Under the pieces are notes generated by a model. It was not told the origin of the DNA. It did not search any database and worked only from the letters and a program-made list of their open reading frames with translations. A stretch of DNA of 64,000 nucleotides from Bisporella sp. PMI_857. Taxonomy: Eukaryota; Ascomycota; Leotiomycetes; Helotiales; Helotiaceae. The translations under genes were made by a program, and so were the position numbers. Positions 1-10,860 of this stretch are shown here, piece after piece (position 1 is the stretch's first letter; each line of letters starts with the position of its first letter). The stretch spans positions 1 to 64,000 of the forward strand of contig JAJSPD010000134.1 of assembly GCA_021307315.1 (NCBI GenBank), read 5' to 3'.

Positions 1-21
1 TGTTTGGTCCTATATGGATAG

Positions 22-238
22 CAAAGGGTATGGAACGCACGCGGATTATGTGTTTGGGTGGAAGGGCGACTCATTGCAGCGTGCTATGAATAATTCTTGT
101 ATGTTTCATAGCTGCGGCAGTCCTGGGGTGCAAGGAATACTGAAGACGCAGACGGTGGCTGATATGAATAAATGTGCGGTGAAGCAGACTGTTACGGAGG
201 ATACGGAGGGCTGGATCATGAAACTTCCGGGATATTAA
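22..238 (+). CDS. DUF1996 domain protein, 3' terminal exon (gene truncated by window edge)
   Basis: This is the last exon of a gene whose 5' part lies outside the window. An acceptor AG sits at 20-21 and the frame is open to TAA at 236-238. The exon contains the DUF1996 C-terminal signature (GYGTHADYVFGW, then [21 protein letters not shown] and a final LPGY). The complete paralogue at 6762-7996 aligns along the whole stretch ([32 protein letters not shown]), which fixes both frame and family. DUF1996 proteins are secreted or wall-associated fungal proteins of unknown biochemical function, often with WSC domains; none is visible in this part. The paralogue has an intron inside the DGW codon context; here the coding sequence runs through uninterrupted. 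Family assignment is firm; function is unknown. Confidence 0.85.
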
Positions 239-2061
239 ATACGGATGACTTTTTCGTTTGTGATGTCTTGTTTAAAGGAGAGTTACGTTACACGAGCTTA
301 AGCATATCAGCACTCAAGTGAGGTTAGTAATTACTATGAACAAAATGACGTATTATTATCCAAGTAAAGTAGGACTTGTTTTAAATAGCGTAAAATATGC
401 TATAAAAAAGCAATATTCCCGGTTTCTTTAGACAACAAGACATACATACTTGTGGCACCAAGCTTTTCCGGCCAAAACCGGGAGCGTATAGAGAGGTGCT
501 TCTCAGGAGGTGAAAAGGCGAAAGCAGCCAATACGAATTTCATTGCAATGGAAACTTGCGGCCTGTGAGTGAAAATATCGTCGACCTAGCCTAGTTCTCC
601 TCGGTCTACAGTCGTATATGCTTCTGGGAGCGGTAATTTAACTAAAATGCTTAACATCTTTGGTCTAAGTTTGTAATACCACTTTTCTTTTAGAAATCTA
701 GTGTAGTTGCTAGTTGCTGCCTAGTAATCAATAGTACCCAGTTTAGACCCATCAAAACTCATGTAATAATAACACAGCCTGACAAGTTTGATGCCAAATA
801 TTGGCATTTGAGGAGATATGACATTCTTCACGCATCCGCCACTTCAAAAGTTGTAAAACTAAGATCATTACTTACAATTTTACGGAGCAACAGCACCATC
901 CTGTTGTCACGTGCAACTGACTACTTGCGACGTGCTTTTTGACGTCTATTGGAAGCGCAGATGACCACGTACTTTTCTGCTTACGCAATAATCACACCCG
1001 GCGAAGAATTTCAACTTACCTAGTCATCTACCACTCTCTATCCACTGGCTTTGACAACATTTATAAAATCAGAACATAGCCTCTCTGCTTCTTTTGCGAT
1101 GCCACCACGACTGTTTCCATGGTCTCTCAACAGCTCTCTGAAGTCTCAAAGCACAGTTTATATAGATCCGAGCTTAGGGCTCAGCCATGGAAAATTTTTA
1201 CTGCACTTGTGCTGCCTGCCGCGATGTGAAATCCAGTAATGTAGTATCTCTCCCCAGTAATGGCGGAAGTCATGTTTGTGTGGCTCATTGTGGTCGAGGC
1301 CCCAGGAGGGCAAGGCCAGCGGAAAGACATGCCGATCTCAGAGAGAGAGGGGAGAGAGAAAGTGTGTTGTAACAGAAAATACAAGCATAAGAATCGACAT
1401 CATCAGGAGAACCATTGACTCCATTAATTCTTAGTCAAGTCTTTCTTCCACCCCTTTTTTGCAATCTACCAGCCCACTCGGAATCCTGTGTCAATGATAA
1501 CAGCTAGTTTGCTTTTCACCTTTTTCTATTCTTTAGGCGATACTACACTCATATTCCAAGGAACTCTACTTTACTCGATTTGCAAGTATACTACTCCATA
1601 TTCGTAATCTTGGTTCTCTACATAGCAGCAATGCTAAGAAATATGTTTCTAGGAGTAACTGTAAGAGCATGCTGTCAATAAATTGACTTATCTTTGACTG
1701 CCAAAACTCAATTACTTTTTGTACTTATCAGCGAATAGCTATGATCGCTTTCATTTTGTCTCTTGTCTATTAGTTTATTGATCAAGATTCAAACTCTTCG
1801 GGGAAGTCATCAGCGATACAGTAGCCGGGCGGTGTAGTGCGTGGAGGGGTGTCATGACGAGGCAGCCTTTGGGGACGAAAATGGGGGAGTTCCCGTTAGG
1901 ATCACCTCCTCAAGGCAGAACGGTGTCAATATATGCCACACGTGTGTCACCTGGGGCGACAGGGTGGAGGCGGAGTGCTAGACGGACTCTCGGCTTTGAC
2001 TCTCCCCGGATTAATGATTCTCGGAGTCTAGGAGTTATCTAGGCGGATAGGAGAAAACAAA
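239..2061. other. Intergenic, no gene recognised
   Basis: Only short unsupported ORFs are present. A purine-rich stretch (GAGAGAGAGG) lies near 1338-1362. I see no tRNA, transposon ends or conserved coding segment on either strand. Confidence 0.6.
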
Positions 2062-2340
2062 TTACGCACTTCCTTTGATCACGTATTGCAGAAACTTGAG
2101 ATTCTTCAACAACTCGAAAGTGAATGGCGCATCGCCATGAGAACCAATTTCGGTGCGGAGTTTCTGCCATATTTTAGGACTTCGAGAGAGATGGAACAAA
2201 GCATTTCCAATGATAATGCCACTCGAATCATGGCCAGCAATGTTGTAAGATATTTCTGTTGCAGTCTTAGACCCTGGCTCCTGAGCCTCTTGTATTATGG
2301 CAGAAGCTTCAGTCGGTACTGGCCAAGCAGAAATAGATCC
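2062..2340 (-). pseudogene. Cytochrome P450 relic (I-helix to K-helix region)
   Basis: Read on the minus strand from about 2340 to 2062, one open frame shows the P450 I-helix oxygen-binding motif as NIAGHDSS. It is followed by the expected spacing to LFHLSRSPKIWQKLR, then EI, PFTFELLKNLKFLQYVIK, which corresponds to the helix leading into the ExxR K-helix. The frame then stops (TAA) before any ExxR motif. Neither the haem-binding FxxGxRxCxG loop nor an N-terminal membrane anchor was found in the surrounding 2 kb. This looks like an isolated fragment of a CYP52/CYP539-type microsomal P450 gene. An exon of a badly decayed gene is the alternative; a working gene is very unlikely. Confidence 0.65.
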
Positions 2341-2752
2341 GAAAATGGATTCATAGAGACCACTACTGGCCGGCCTGGAAGGTAAAGCGCATATTGGTAA
2401 ACAAATCGAAGGTACCTTAATTCTCCATCAATGCAACCGATATGTGTATCTGATTGCTTAGAATATATGCGGCTCATAGCTATGTGCCACGGCGCTCGCA
2501 TCGTCACAACATTTGGGTGGAGCGGTTCACAGCCTGAACCCTTCTCTAGAGATCAGCATGAATGTATCAACTAGGAGAAATTCGACTCTTGGGATGCTCC
2601 AAAGCGGTTGATCTCGATGATTTGAATGCTTTGAGAGATAGACCGGAACCCCAGGGTTGGGAGTTATTGGATCATGCCGCTAGACTAGGTGTTGTTAAGC
2701 ATTTGTTTTGCTATTATAACTCTTTCCTTTTATCTAAGTTGTATTACAGCTA

Positions 2753-2925
2753 CAGTGCGACCTGGATATTTCGGAACTCCTTATTTCTGAAACCTCTACA
2801 TATCGGAATAAACCCCTGGACCTGCCAGGCCTTAAGTGGCTGTAACGGACCTCTTTACATCGGAAACCTCTATATATCGGAGTATAGGCATGGAACCGAG
2901 AGTCCGAAATATCCAGGTCGGACTG
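2753..2925. mobile_element. MITE, pogo/Tc1-mariner type, with TA target-site duplication
   Basis: A 173-bp non-coding element bounded by terminal inverted repeats of about 28 bp. Both ends share GACCTGGATATTTCGGA when read inward, beginning CAGTgCGACC on the left and CAGTcCGACC on the right. It is flanked by TA dinucleotides at 2751-2752 and 2926-2927, as expected for pogo/Tc1-mariner insertion. A direct subrepeat, AAACCTCTAnATATCGGA, occurs at about 2790 and 2864. There is no transposase coding capacity, so it would depend on a transposase supplied elsewhere. The ends resemble those of pogo/Tigger elements (CAGT followed by a CC-TCGAT-ATTCG-like core). The structural call is strong; the family name is an inference. 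Confidence 0.85.
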
Positions 2926-2927
2926 TA

Positions 2928-5271
2928 TAGTCTACGGGGACGGGACATTTGCAGCCCACGACTGCTATATTACCGCCATAGCCTCGATTACAGCGGGGAA
3001 ATATGTGGGCAATGATTGTATTATTTCTTCATCTACAGGCTTGTCAGATCGTTATGCTCCCTGCACTATCCAGCCTCGTGAATAACGGAGTTGAGGACGA
3101 CTGGTTATGCGGCTTAGGGTTGGACTTCACAACGGAGGTGCTAAAGTACACAGCCATGCAAAACTACTCACAACCCTGGATTAATCACAACGTAGATGAA
3201 TACACATCCGGTATGATGATATTTGGTTATCATACAGCATGGGGCGGATTAATGAAGGTTTTAGGCAGCGAGCGAACTAGCATCCTTCATGCTGACAGAG
3301 TCTGCTGTTAGTGCAAGCATTGACAAGGACAAACTTTACATCTGGTTACGCAACACTTGCGCTGTCAGCCTTGCTCGCGTACTTGGCCAAAAGGACCGGT
3401 GCAATGAAGACAGTTCGCGGCATGACCGTTGCAACGTTGACAATAGACCTTAGCGAGGTCACTCATGACAGCCGCGCTCATGGACTTTGCGATACCATCA
3501 TACTTATCAAAGAAGACAGACAGCTTCCAAGATTGAAATGGAAAGGGAACCAGGGGCAGATAATCGAGGAGAATACAAGTATGGATGGAGTTTGTCGCCG
3601 GAGAGTAGTATTTATCGACGGGAACAGTCTCGGTAGTACTAAGAAGCGGTCAGTTATTCCTACTTTGCTTTCTAAGATAGGACAAGCCCCATCAAGCATG
3701 TCGTAAGAAAAATGCAATCTATACGCTGTTATATGGGTTTTATATTTCGCATCTCTCATTATAGGAACGGGATTATCGAACTCAAGTAGCTAGTCTATAT
3801 ATTCCCACAACTACTGAAATTGTCACATGTCTTTTCCTTAGCTGTACTCGCTCTCTGATTCCTATTCCTCCTGCACCTGCCGTTTCATCAGAAGCGGGCA
3901 TACTTGCTACAGCCGCCGCACTTCCCATATTACGATCATATCTGCATAAAATATCTAGTTTCATATAGAGCTCATACCAGTTATGTTTTGAGGGATGCTT
4001 TCTTTCCGAGAGAGCGTCAATTGCAACAGCATCTCATTTTTGACAATCCGCCCAACAGGAAGTGGTCTCCAGTACCGTCTGATAACACAGCAGATGCCGA
4101 AAGCGGGTACTCTAAGACCAAAACTAATACCAAGGCCCTGTTCAAGATTCCCAGCGGAATATAAGCCTGTGAAAGGAGAGGTTTGGTTGCCTTTTGGATC
4201 ATTCTTAATATGCTTGACTTGCAGAACTAAAATCGGAATACCTCCGCAGCCGAAAATTCCATTAGCATGGCCAAGACATATTTCGTGAAACCAAGGTTAA
4301 CAGAATGCTAATATACGCGATTTGTGGTCGAAATCGCCTGTAGAAGGAATTTGGTATCCAAATATCCTCGAAAGAGATATTTGCTCCAATGTTTCTGACA
4401 TTAGAGTCCCCAAGGTATTCTCGTTAAGGGAAGTAGACCTTGGATACCGTCGAAGTCATCATAATGGCCACTGCCGTCTTTAGTGTTGGCGTAAAGGAAG
4501 AAGTCATGTCTCTATCGCAACTCTTCGATTGTGAAAGATTGATAGTCGTGTCGGCTCCATATTCCTGAAGAATAATTCTGAATCATTTGCGAGATTTGCG
4601 TACTTAGATTCAACACAGTAAAGGGTCATAACATTTGAAGTTAAGATTATCTGTGATTATGACATGGATACTATTCGAAAAAAAAACATAAAACTATCTA
4701 CTAATGTGAGATACTGTTCTGTTTCCTATATTTTGGATTGTGTGTTTCTCCTTCCTTGAAAATATAACTCTACTTCAAAGCTTTAAATAGTTGCTTAAGG
4801 ATCTGAGGCTAAAGATACTCTAGAAAGTTACTCTAGACTGTTAAGATGGCCGAGTTCTCCGTATTCTATCATATCCTTTCTTTCTTTTCGGGTTTCGGAA
4901 ATTGTTGGATGATTACATGATAATCTAATATATTCATTGGGTCGCTTGGTAGTGCGCCAGCTAACGAGCCCCCTTTTAGCGTCATTTACATTTCTGAGCC
5001 TCTCAACAGTTGCGCAACCAATTAAATGAAATCGAGTGTTAGTGTATATAAAGACAACAGATGTCATTCACCGCGTAGTGTTACGCACTTCCGTCCCTTC
5101 AAGAAAGATGCCGGTGTACGGAATCGTTATAACCTACAGTACTGCACTGCAAGTTCGGCAGGAAACAGTAATGACTAGCCCATCGATTGAACCCATCAGA
5201 CCTTCCATATTACACCTCTAACATTACTGTTTTCATATCACCAATCCATTCTCTCTTTCAAAGTAGCAAAG
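2928..5271. other. Gene-poor stretch with two unrecognised ORFs
   Basis: Two plus-strand ORFs lie end to end in different frames, 3003-3311 (102 aa) and 3311-3706 (131 aa), overlapping by one base. Their codon usage looks gene-like (for example GVEDDWLCGLGLDF, and then ATLALSALLAYL), but I recognise no family. They could be a decayed gene with a frameshift near 3310. From about 4300 to 5270 the DNA is AT-rich and I see nothing coding. Confidence 0.3.
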
Positions 5272-5832
5272 ATGACAGAAGAAGCAGAACCAGCCTACGG
5301 CCACGACGCCGCCGTGCGCGCCATAACCTCGTACTACAGCTTCCTTGAGAAACTGTACTTTTCGCCGGGGATCCTAGCCCGGCCCCCGCCAGAAGGCTTA
5401 CCTCAGGTAATAGCGTAATATATCCTGTTTTGCAAGGATGACTCGCACTGCATCCTCATCGGCCTTCAGCGTGGAGTCGCGATATGGGGTAGCACGGGTG
5501 GGCAGATCATGGACGAAGACGAGGTCCCGGATCTGATACCTGCGAACGTCGACCCTGACGGGCCTGATTAGTACTTAACTAACTAGACCTAGGAGATCGA
5601 GAGGCTGTTTGAGCACTTTAAGAAGAATTTTATCAACTTGGAGTAGTTGCCGAATCTGTTTGGCGCGACAAATGTGTGGGAAGTGAGCAGTGGTTTTGAT
5701 GATACTGGTGAGAAGCTGAAACAGGCCATGTTAGAGGCCGGGTAGCCGGGTGATGGGGAAGGGGGTGGGTGGAATTAGAAGGAAGCGCTGGAGGAGATGT
5801 AGGGGCTAGGCCCTGTTAGTTAGGAGGGTTGA
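5272..5832 (+). pseudogene. Decayed gene with eight in-frame TAG stops
   Basis: The frame starts at ATG 5272 (MTEEAEPAYGHDAAVRAI, then SYYSFLEKLY and ARPPPEGLPQ). A plausible intron follows (GT at 5407-5408, AG at 5435-5436), and the same frame continues into DDSHCILIGLQRG and VPDLIPANVDPDG. From 5569 the frame is broken by TAG at 5569, 5584, 5590, 5644, 5743, 5776, 5800 and 5821, ending in TGA at 5830. Between the stops it still reads as protein (EIERLFEHFKKNFINLE, LPNLFGATNVWEVSSGF, KEALEEM). The N-terminus resembles an uncharacterised fungal family beginning with an AAV...YYxFL motif and a PPPEGWP motif. All stops before the last are TAG, as expected from CAG to TAG or TGG to TAG changes. 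Pseudogene status is clear; the family is tentative. Confidence 0.65.
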
Positions 5833-6761
5833 CATGGTGATGTTCATGGTATCGGAGTGTCACAGTCTAGATAGACTCTTTCCACAATATAAAGGCTATA
5901 CTAACCCTAACCGAATTAAACAAGAATGATATCAAATCAGTGAACCTTTTTAATCCATACCTTCCTTAAGCGTCAATTCACGAATGCCCTCAAACGCCTC
6001 TCTCTTGTTGTTGGTACAAATTACATAGAAATAGGTCTTGTAGAAGTCACTATATGCCGTCATTCCAGACGACTTCCTTTCCCCATATCAAGAGAGGTAT
6101 CCCTTCTTCAAAGTTAAGCCAGCCCCCGCATGATTCAGGATCAGTGCCGTTACTGTCGGAGTGCGTACGTACCAAGCATATCATGTCCCTGGTCGGCGTT
6201 TGAACTCAGCCATAAGTAGACGATACTGGTATGAAGCTTTACTTTGATTTGAATGAGAGGAATGGTTGCTTTTGTTAAAAGACGGCTCTAAATTAGCCTC
6301 TTTAGGATGAACTTCACGCTCTCATTCCTTGACCACAGAATCAAACAAAGCTCAGAAAGACAGAAGCGCAAAATTTGTCCGTGCTATGCACACCTTGAAC
6401 TTGCCTCCTATTTATTTCCGTTTGCTTGCTGTAAACCTACGACCTTGTTATATTAATTTGGCAACGGCTAAGGAGGAATAGGGCCGATACCGAACATCGA
6501 AAGTGTTTCTCTACGCGATGTTCCCAAGGCCTAATGTGGACGTGAGTCTCCTTGACTGGGACGAAATTGCAAGTAGATGAAGCACACAAAACGGTGATGA
6601 AGAACCAAGAGGCTTCGACAAGGCAGATGGCGAAATATTAGGCTTCATCATAAAAGGAAATAATATAATAGAGTACGCTAATTATACTGCATCTGTCATA
6701 AACACTTCATTCCAATAGGGCTCTTCCAACAGCCCAAGGCCACGTTCTTACAGAAACCGAT
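5833..6761. other. Intergenic, no gene recognised
   Basis: No conserved coding segment on either strand. CTAACCCTAACC at about 5900 resembles fewer than two telomere units and is most likely chance. Confidence 0.5.
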
Positions 6762-7996
6762 CTAAAATACCATGCGATTTCCCGGAAGAGCAGTCAGCCC
6801 TACGAGGTGGTAAGCCAAATGAAGCTCGTAAGGCCTTCCCAAAAAAGTCAGAAGATATAACTTACAACCATCGATATCCTCTTCGACAACCCGCGGCTTG
6901 GTGCACTTAATCGCCTCCTCCGCAGTCTGGGTTCTTAGTTCCTTACAAATATCGCCATTGCAGCGGGCATTCATGGCACGTTGGAGAGAATCATCTTTCC
7001 AGCCGAAAACGTAGTCCCCGTGCTGTGAGTATCCATTTCTGTACATTGATTTTAGGGTCACAGTCTGACTGCAAATTGCGCTAGGAGGGGCAAAGACTCA
7101 CTTATCGCCAGTGCTCCAGATGAACGGCTGCGAGCCATCCTCAGGCCATAAATCCTTATTATTAAAGGCTCGTGTCTATAATATACATCAAGTTAGCAAA
7201 TAGACCGGGCAAATGAAATAATGATAATAACACTTACGTCCCATTGGACTTCGTACATCACTTGAGGTATCACTACGGGATGGCTTGCTGGACAGCTACC
7301 AGTAGGTCCTACATCGTTGGGTCCTGAGCCACTTGCATAGGTAACGTGGCTCTTGTGGTCCGGGCTATCCAGGTTCTTGCCATCCCAACAGGTAGGGAAG
7401 GTAATAACCGAACGTATACCGCCAGCACAAAAGTCCTTGGGAAGGGTCTGGGCATCTGGAGATCCGCAATTGATATTTTTATTATCTCCCGATACTGGCA
7501 TACAACGATGGCACACCTTGCGCGATGGGCCGGGCAATTGTAGTGAGGCGTCCCCAACAAGCATACGAAAGCCGGGCTTAAAGGCGGTAACCGTTGATTC
7601 TTTATTAGACGATGGGATATAATATACCGTAATACCCCCATTGCCTAAAAGGCCTTCGCTCTGGATTTGGGGTACACGCCTAAATGTCCCGTTGCGGGCT
7701 TGAAAATATAGAACTGCTGTCCAGTAGTTCGAAAAATCTTCCGAGAACGTACAGCTAGTACATGTAGAAGCGGTGGGGAGATCGTGGGTTGTTGGATCCA
7801 TAGAAGCATTAAATGAATTACCTCCAACAATTTGGTGGAGGTGTGGTGATGGTATAATGCCGGGATTGACCAATGGGTCTACACGGTCGACAACAAGCTG
7901 CGAGCAACTAAAACGCATCATCGGCGTTGTTCCTTGGCCAGAGCTATGCTCCACAAGAAGTGCCAGGGCGAAAGCTTTCCACTGCATCTTGGACAA
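6762..7996 (-). CDS. DUF1996 domain secreted protein (347 aa, 4 exons)
   Basis: Minus-strand exons 7996-7238, 7175-7102, 7038-6866 and 6799-6762 join in frame to 347 residues, with introns of 62, 63 and 66 bp. The N-terminus [15 protein letters not shown] looks like a signal peptide, with likely cleavage near SSG/QG. The DUF1996 core follows: [16 protein letters not shown], an early [11 protein letters not shown] motif, the TCTSCTF cysteine pair and [13 protein letters not shown]. Next come [22 protein letters not shown] in the middle and [21 protein letters not shown] near the end, closing with DGW...LPG. The protein is secreted or wall-associated by inference, and the molecular function of the family is unknown. 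No WSC domain or GPI signal is seen. It is a paralogue of the partial gene at 22-238 and points towards it. The third intron, in the DGW region, is absent from that paralogue. Confidence 0.85.
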
Positions 7997-10353
7997 AATG
8001 GCTACTTACCGGTACTGCAAAAAGAAAGCTTGTAATAGTAAAGGAAAAAACACTTGTGCCATAACCTCGATTACAACTCTTAAATATATGGTCCCGCCAC
8101 CATTTCTCAAGGTAAAGCCGCTCCTATATGCCGTTGGGTGATGTTGTTGATAATGTGGTTTAATTTCAAACCATATACATATATATTAAAAGATTTAGGC
8201 GGCGGCTCGGGAGTTGGCAGCGCATGGAGTTCCAGAACCATGTGTAACCTAAAGCCCATTGTCTATATGGAGCCATGCCCTCAGGTTTAAACGAACAAGA
8301 CATAATCTGTTACTAGGCTCAGAACAGCAGTTTAATTTTTTTCTAAAGGATAAGAATATAGGTATCAGAGTTAAAATATGACTGCTGAAGCGTCAATTCT
8401 TAAGGCTTGTATCAAATGGTCACTGACCAACTATGCTGGTGCAACCAAGGGAGTCTTTTGAGCCTTCAGCAGTCTTTGCCAATTGATATTGAGCAATTCG
8501 ACTAAGATGAACAACCGTACAAAGTTCTATGAGCTTTAGATGTATTGAGATGCGGAAAACATGAGCTTGCGAGTGAATTATTTAAAGCAACCAGAAGGAC
8601 GGGAGCTAGATATCAGCTTACTATGCCACTGGCCCAAACCGTGTCAAACAGTTCCATATACAATATACGCTTATGAATGCTGTCCCAAGCAATACAAGTG
8701 CCTCTACCCAATTACCGAGGTTTATTTCTATGGAAATTTCCTCCAGAGACAAGAGTGAGTATCGTGTTTGATCAACAGTCGCATTAGATACCTGTCCATC
8801 GCAGCTCGAACGCTGGACATAGACACGCTTGCCTCTTGAATTTTCAAAGCACTGAATAATCGACAATATATCGCGTGACGCTAAGAGTCGTAAACTCGCT
8901 GTTGTCTTTTCAGAACAAAGCCTTGGCTAGATCAGAAGGAGTATGGAATTGACAAACGGATAGATGATAGATGATCTTATCACAGAATAGGTTGTAGAAT
9001 AGGGCATACGAATTTGATTGTAGATCTAATAGAATCAACTATCTAGAGTGATGAGAATAAGGGGTCTTTGACGCCAAGAGCGACTAAGCCAAACCTAGCC
9101 AATAGGCTTGGCCGTTTCACAGGAATCCTCGCATCATCGGCAATTTACATATTACACGAGTGAGACAAATCACCGCCGCCACATTTGAGCTGCTCTTGTT
9201 GAGCCAGATCCGTCGCTCCCATCCTGCAAAAATTGCCCGATTTGAGTGGGGTATCCCTCGGATCGAGCGTGGGATCCAAGCCTACTCTATCCTTTGGGGG
9301 ACCGGGCTCGCTCCGCAACCTCTTGGTCATGACGGAGAGCATGACCGTATTATTGGGATCCTGTTAGAAAAGATTGAAGGTCGGAAAGCTAGCATCGAGG
9401 ATTTGGCGGCGTCTGAAGCGATTGTTAAGGGGTTGCACGAATTAGGCTTGGCCGCGCCTTGGTACATGATCTATATGAAGATTGAAGCCACTTTACCACA
9501 AGTTTTATCGTGTTAATTGTTTGAAATGTGCATAATTAAAGTTAAAGGTGTCTGCCTAAGAAAGTCCAGTTGCTCGTCTCCACCAGAGCTAGACTTTGCG
9601 CTAGCATTACTTACTTTCACCTCCCTATCCAATACCTAATTGTTTATACTAATACTCTTGCTTTGAAACTAGACCACAAAGCTCCCTCTATTTCGGGATG
9701 AATTGGCTTTGGCGTGCTATAATATTGCGTGTGATCTTTCAACGCAAGACAGCGATCGCCTCCTCAAAGAGTGCACGGAAGTACCACAACTACATCACCT
9801 TCCATTGAAATTGTTGCTATTAATAACGGATGAATTCCCCTAGCAGATGTAGTTTGTTCTGTACTTTGAAATCTTCGCCAGCATCGAATGCTCCAGCCAA
9901 GAATGAGGTTGCTCCAGGACGCACAAGACCGTGAAAAGATAAGGTCACTATTCTTGCGAAGAATCTCCCATAATATTTCGTCTGCTACGCCTGAACACAC
10001 CTTCACGCCAGTGACGCAGTCCACTAGCCCAGTTAAATTCTCCATTATCTGAGCCACCAGTCCATGAAGAAGACCTGAAGTGTTCCTCATCTTTTTATAC
10101 CTGGCTGCGCCATAAGTTTCTCCCAGGTCCAATTAGTAATAGGATGCCTCTATCGTGGCGGTGGCCATGGGTTTCCTTTGAAGTCATTTTGGCACACTGG
10201 AATCGAAGACATTGCAGATAGTGGAGTCATGGTGATATCAACTGTTGCTAAAATCTCCTTAGACAAGCTTTTATTACAAACGCAAAGCTGGCTGCTACAT
10301 CCATGTAAGAAGAATGAGGATTTCATTGACATATCCATAGTTGTGACCTCAGA
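7997..10353. other. Gene-poor stretch, unrecognised ORFs only
   Basis: The longest ORF, 9160-9516 (+, 118 aa, containing EGRKASIEDLAASEAIVKGLHELGL), has protein-like composition but no family I know; it may be a relic. A minus-strand ORF at 9764-10132 (122 aa) is likewise unrecognised. The remainder shows no structure. Confidence 0.3.
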
Positions 10354-10860
10354 TTGTGCGTCCATATGTCGACTATACTCGGCTTGAACACAAAGCTCTT
10401 CGACTTCCTCGGTTCCGCATTTAAGAACCAGGGGTCCGGGAGTGTAGCCCGTTCAGTAACTCAACGCTGTCCTTATCTCCATACTAACTTTGTCCTACAT
10501 GCTATCGACTTTGGGAGAAAAGAACCACGAGAGTCGTTACGAGGTGGGCGAGCTGGATTACCACCAGATGACCCGAAATGATGAGGCCATATCGATTTTA
10601 GAATGCTACAGAGCATTGCGCATCTACTAGACTTATAAGGCAGCGTTCGAGCTAACTTCAAGAGGCATGGAGAGGGACCATTAGATGAGCCTACTTCTCG
10701 TAACATAGACCCGCTATTTTCGGAGCGGAGTTGTGAGATGGCCGTGTGGTGGTATCTTGCTCATGCCAAACCCGAACAGAGTCCACGATGTAATCTCAAG
10801 CCCTGGTGGTCGTCATGGTTTGCCAAAAAGGACACAGAAAAGAATATAATTCAATAATAC
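10354..10860 (+). pseudogene. Degenerate coding relic, family unknown
   Basis: Protein-like segments appear in changing frames on the plus strand. One frame reads LNTKLFDFLGSAF and QRCPYLHTNFVLHAIDFG at 10380-10520. After a shift near 10510, another frame reads SRYEVGELDYHQMTRND and ISILECYRALRIY at 10527-10631, and is cut by a TAG. A stretch of SRGMERDH follows. This pattern of good coding segments broken by a frameshift and stops suggests a decayed gene. I do not recognise the family. Confidence 0.35.

Noticed and set aside
1181..1384. Small ORFs on both strands with Cys pairs (CTCAACR)
   Set aside because: Considered a zinc-binding or GFA-type fragment, but the spacing and flanks do not fit any such domain.
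5895..5912. CTAACCCTAACC, telomere-like
   Set aside because: Fewer than two units; no array and no other sign of a chromosome end.
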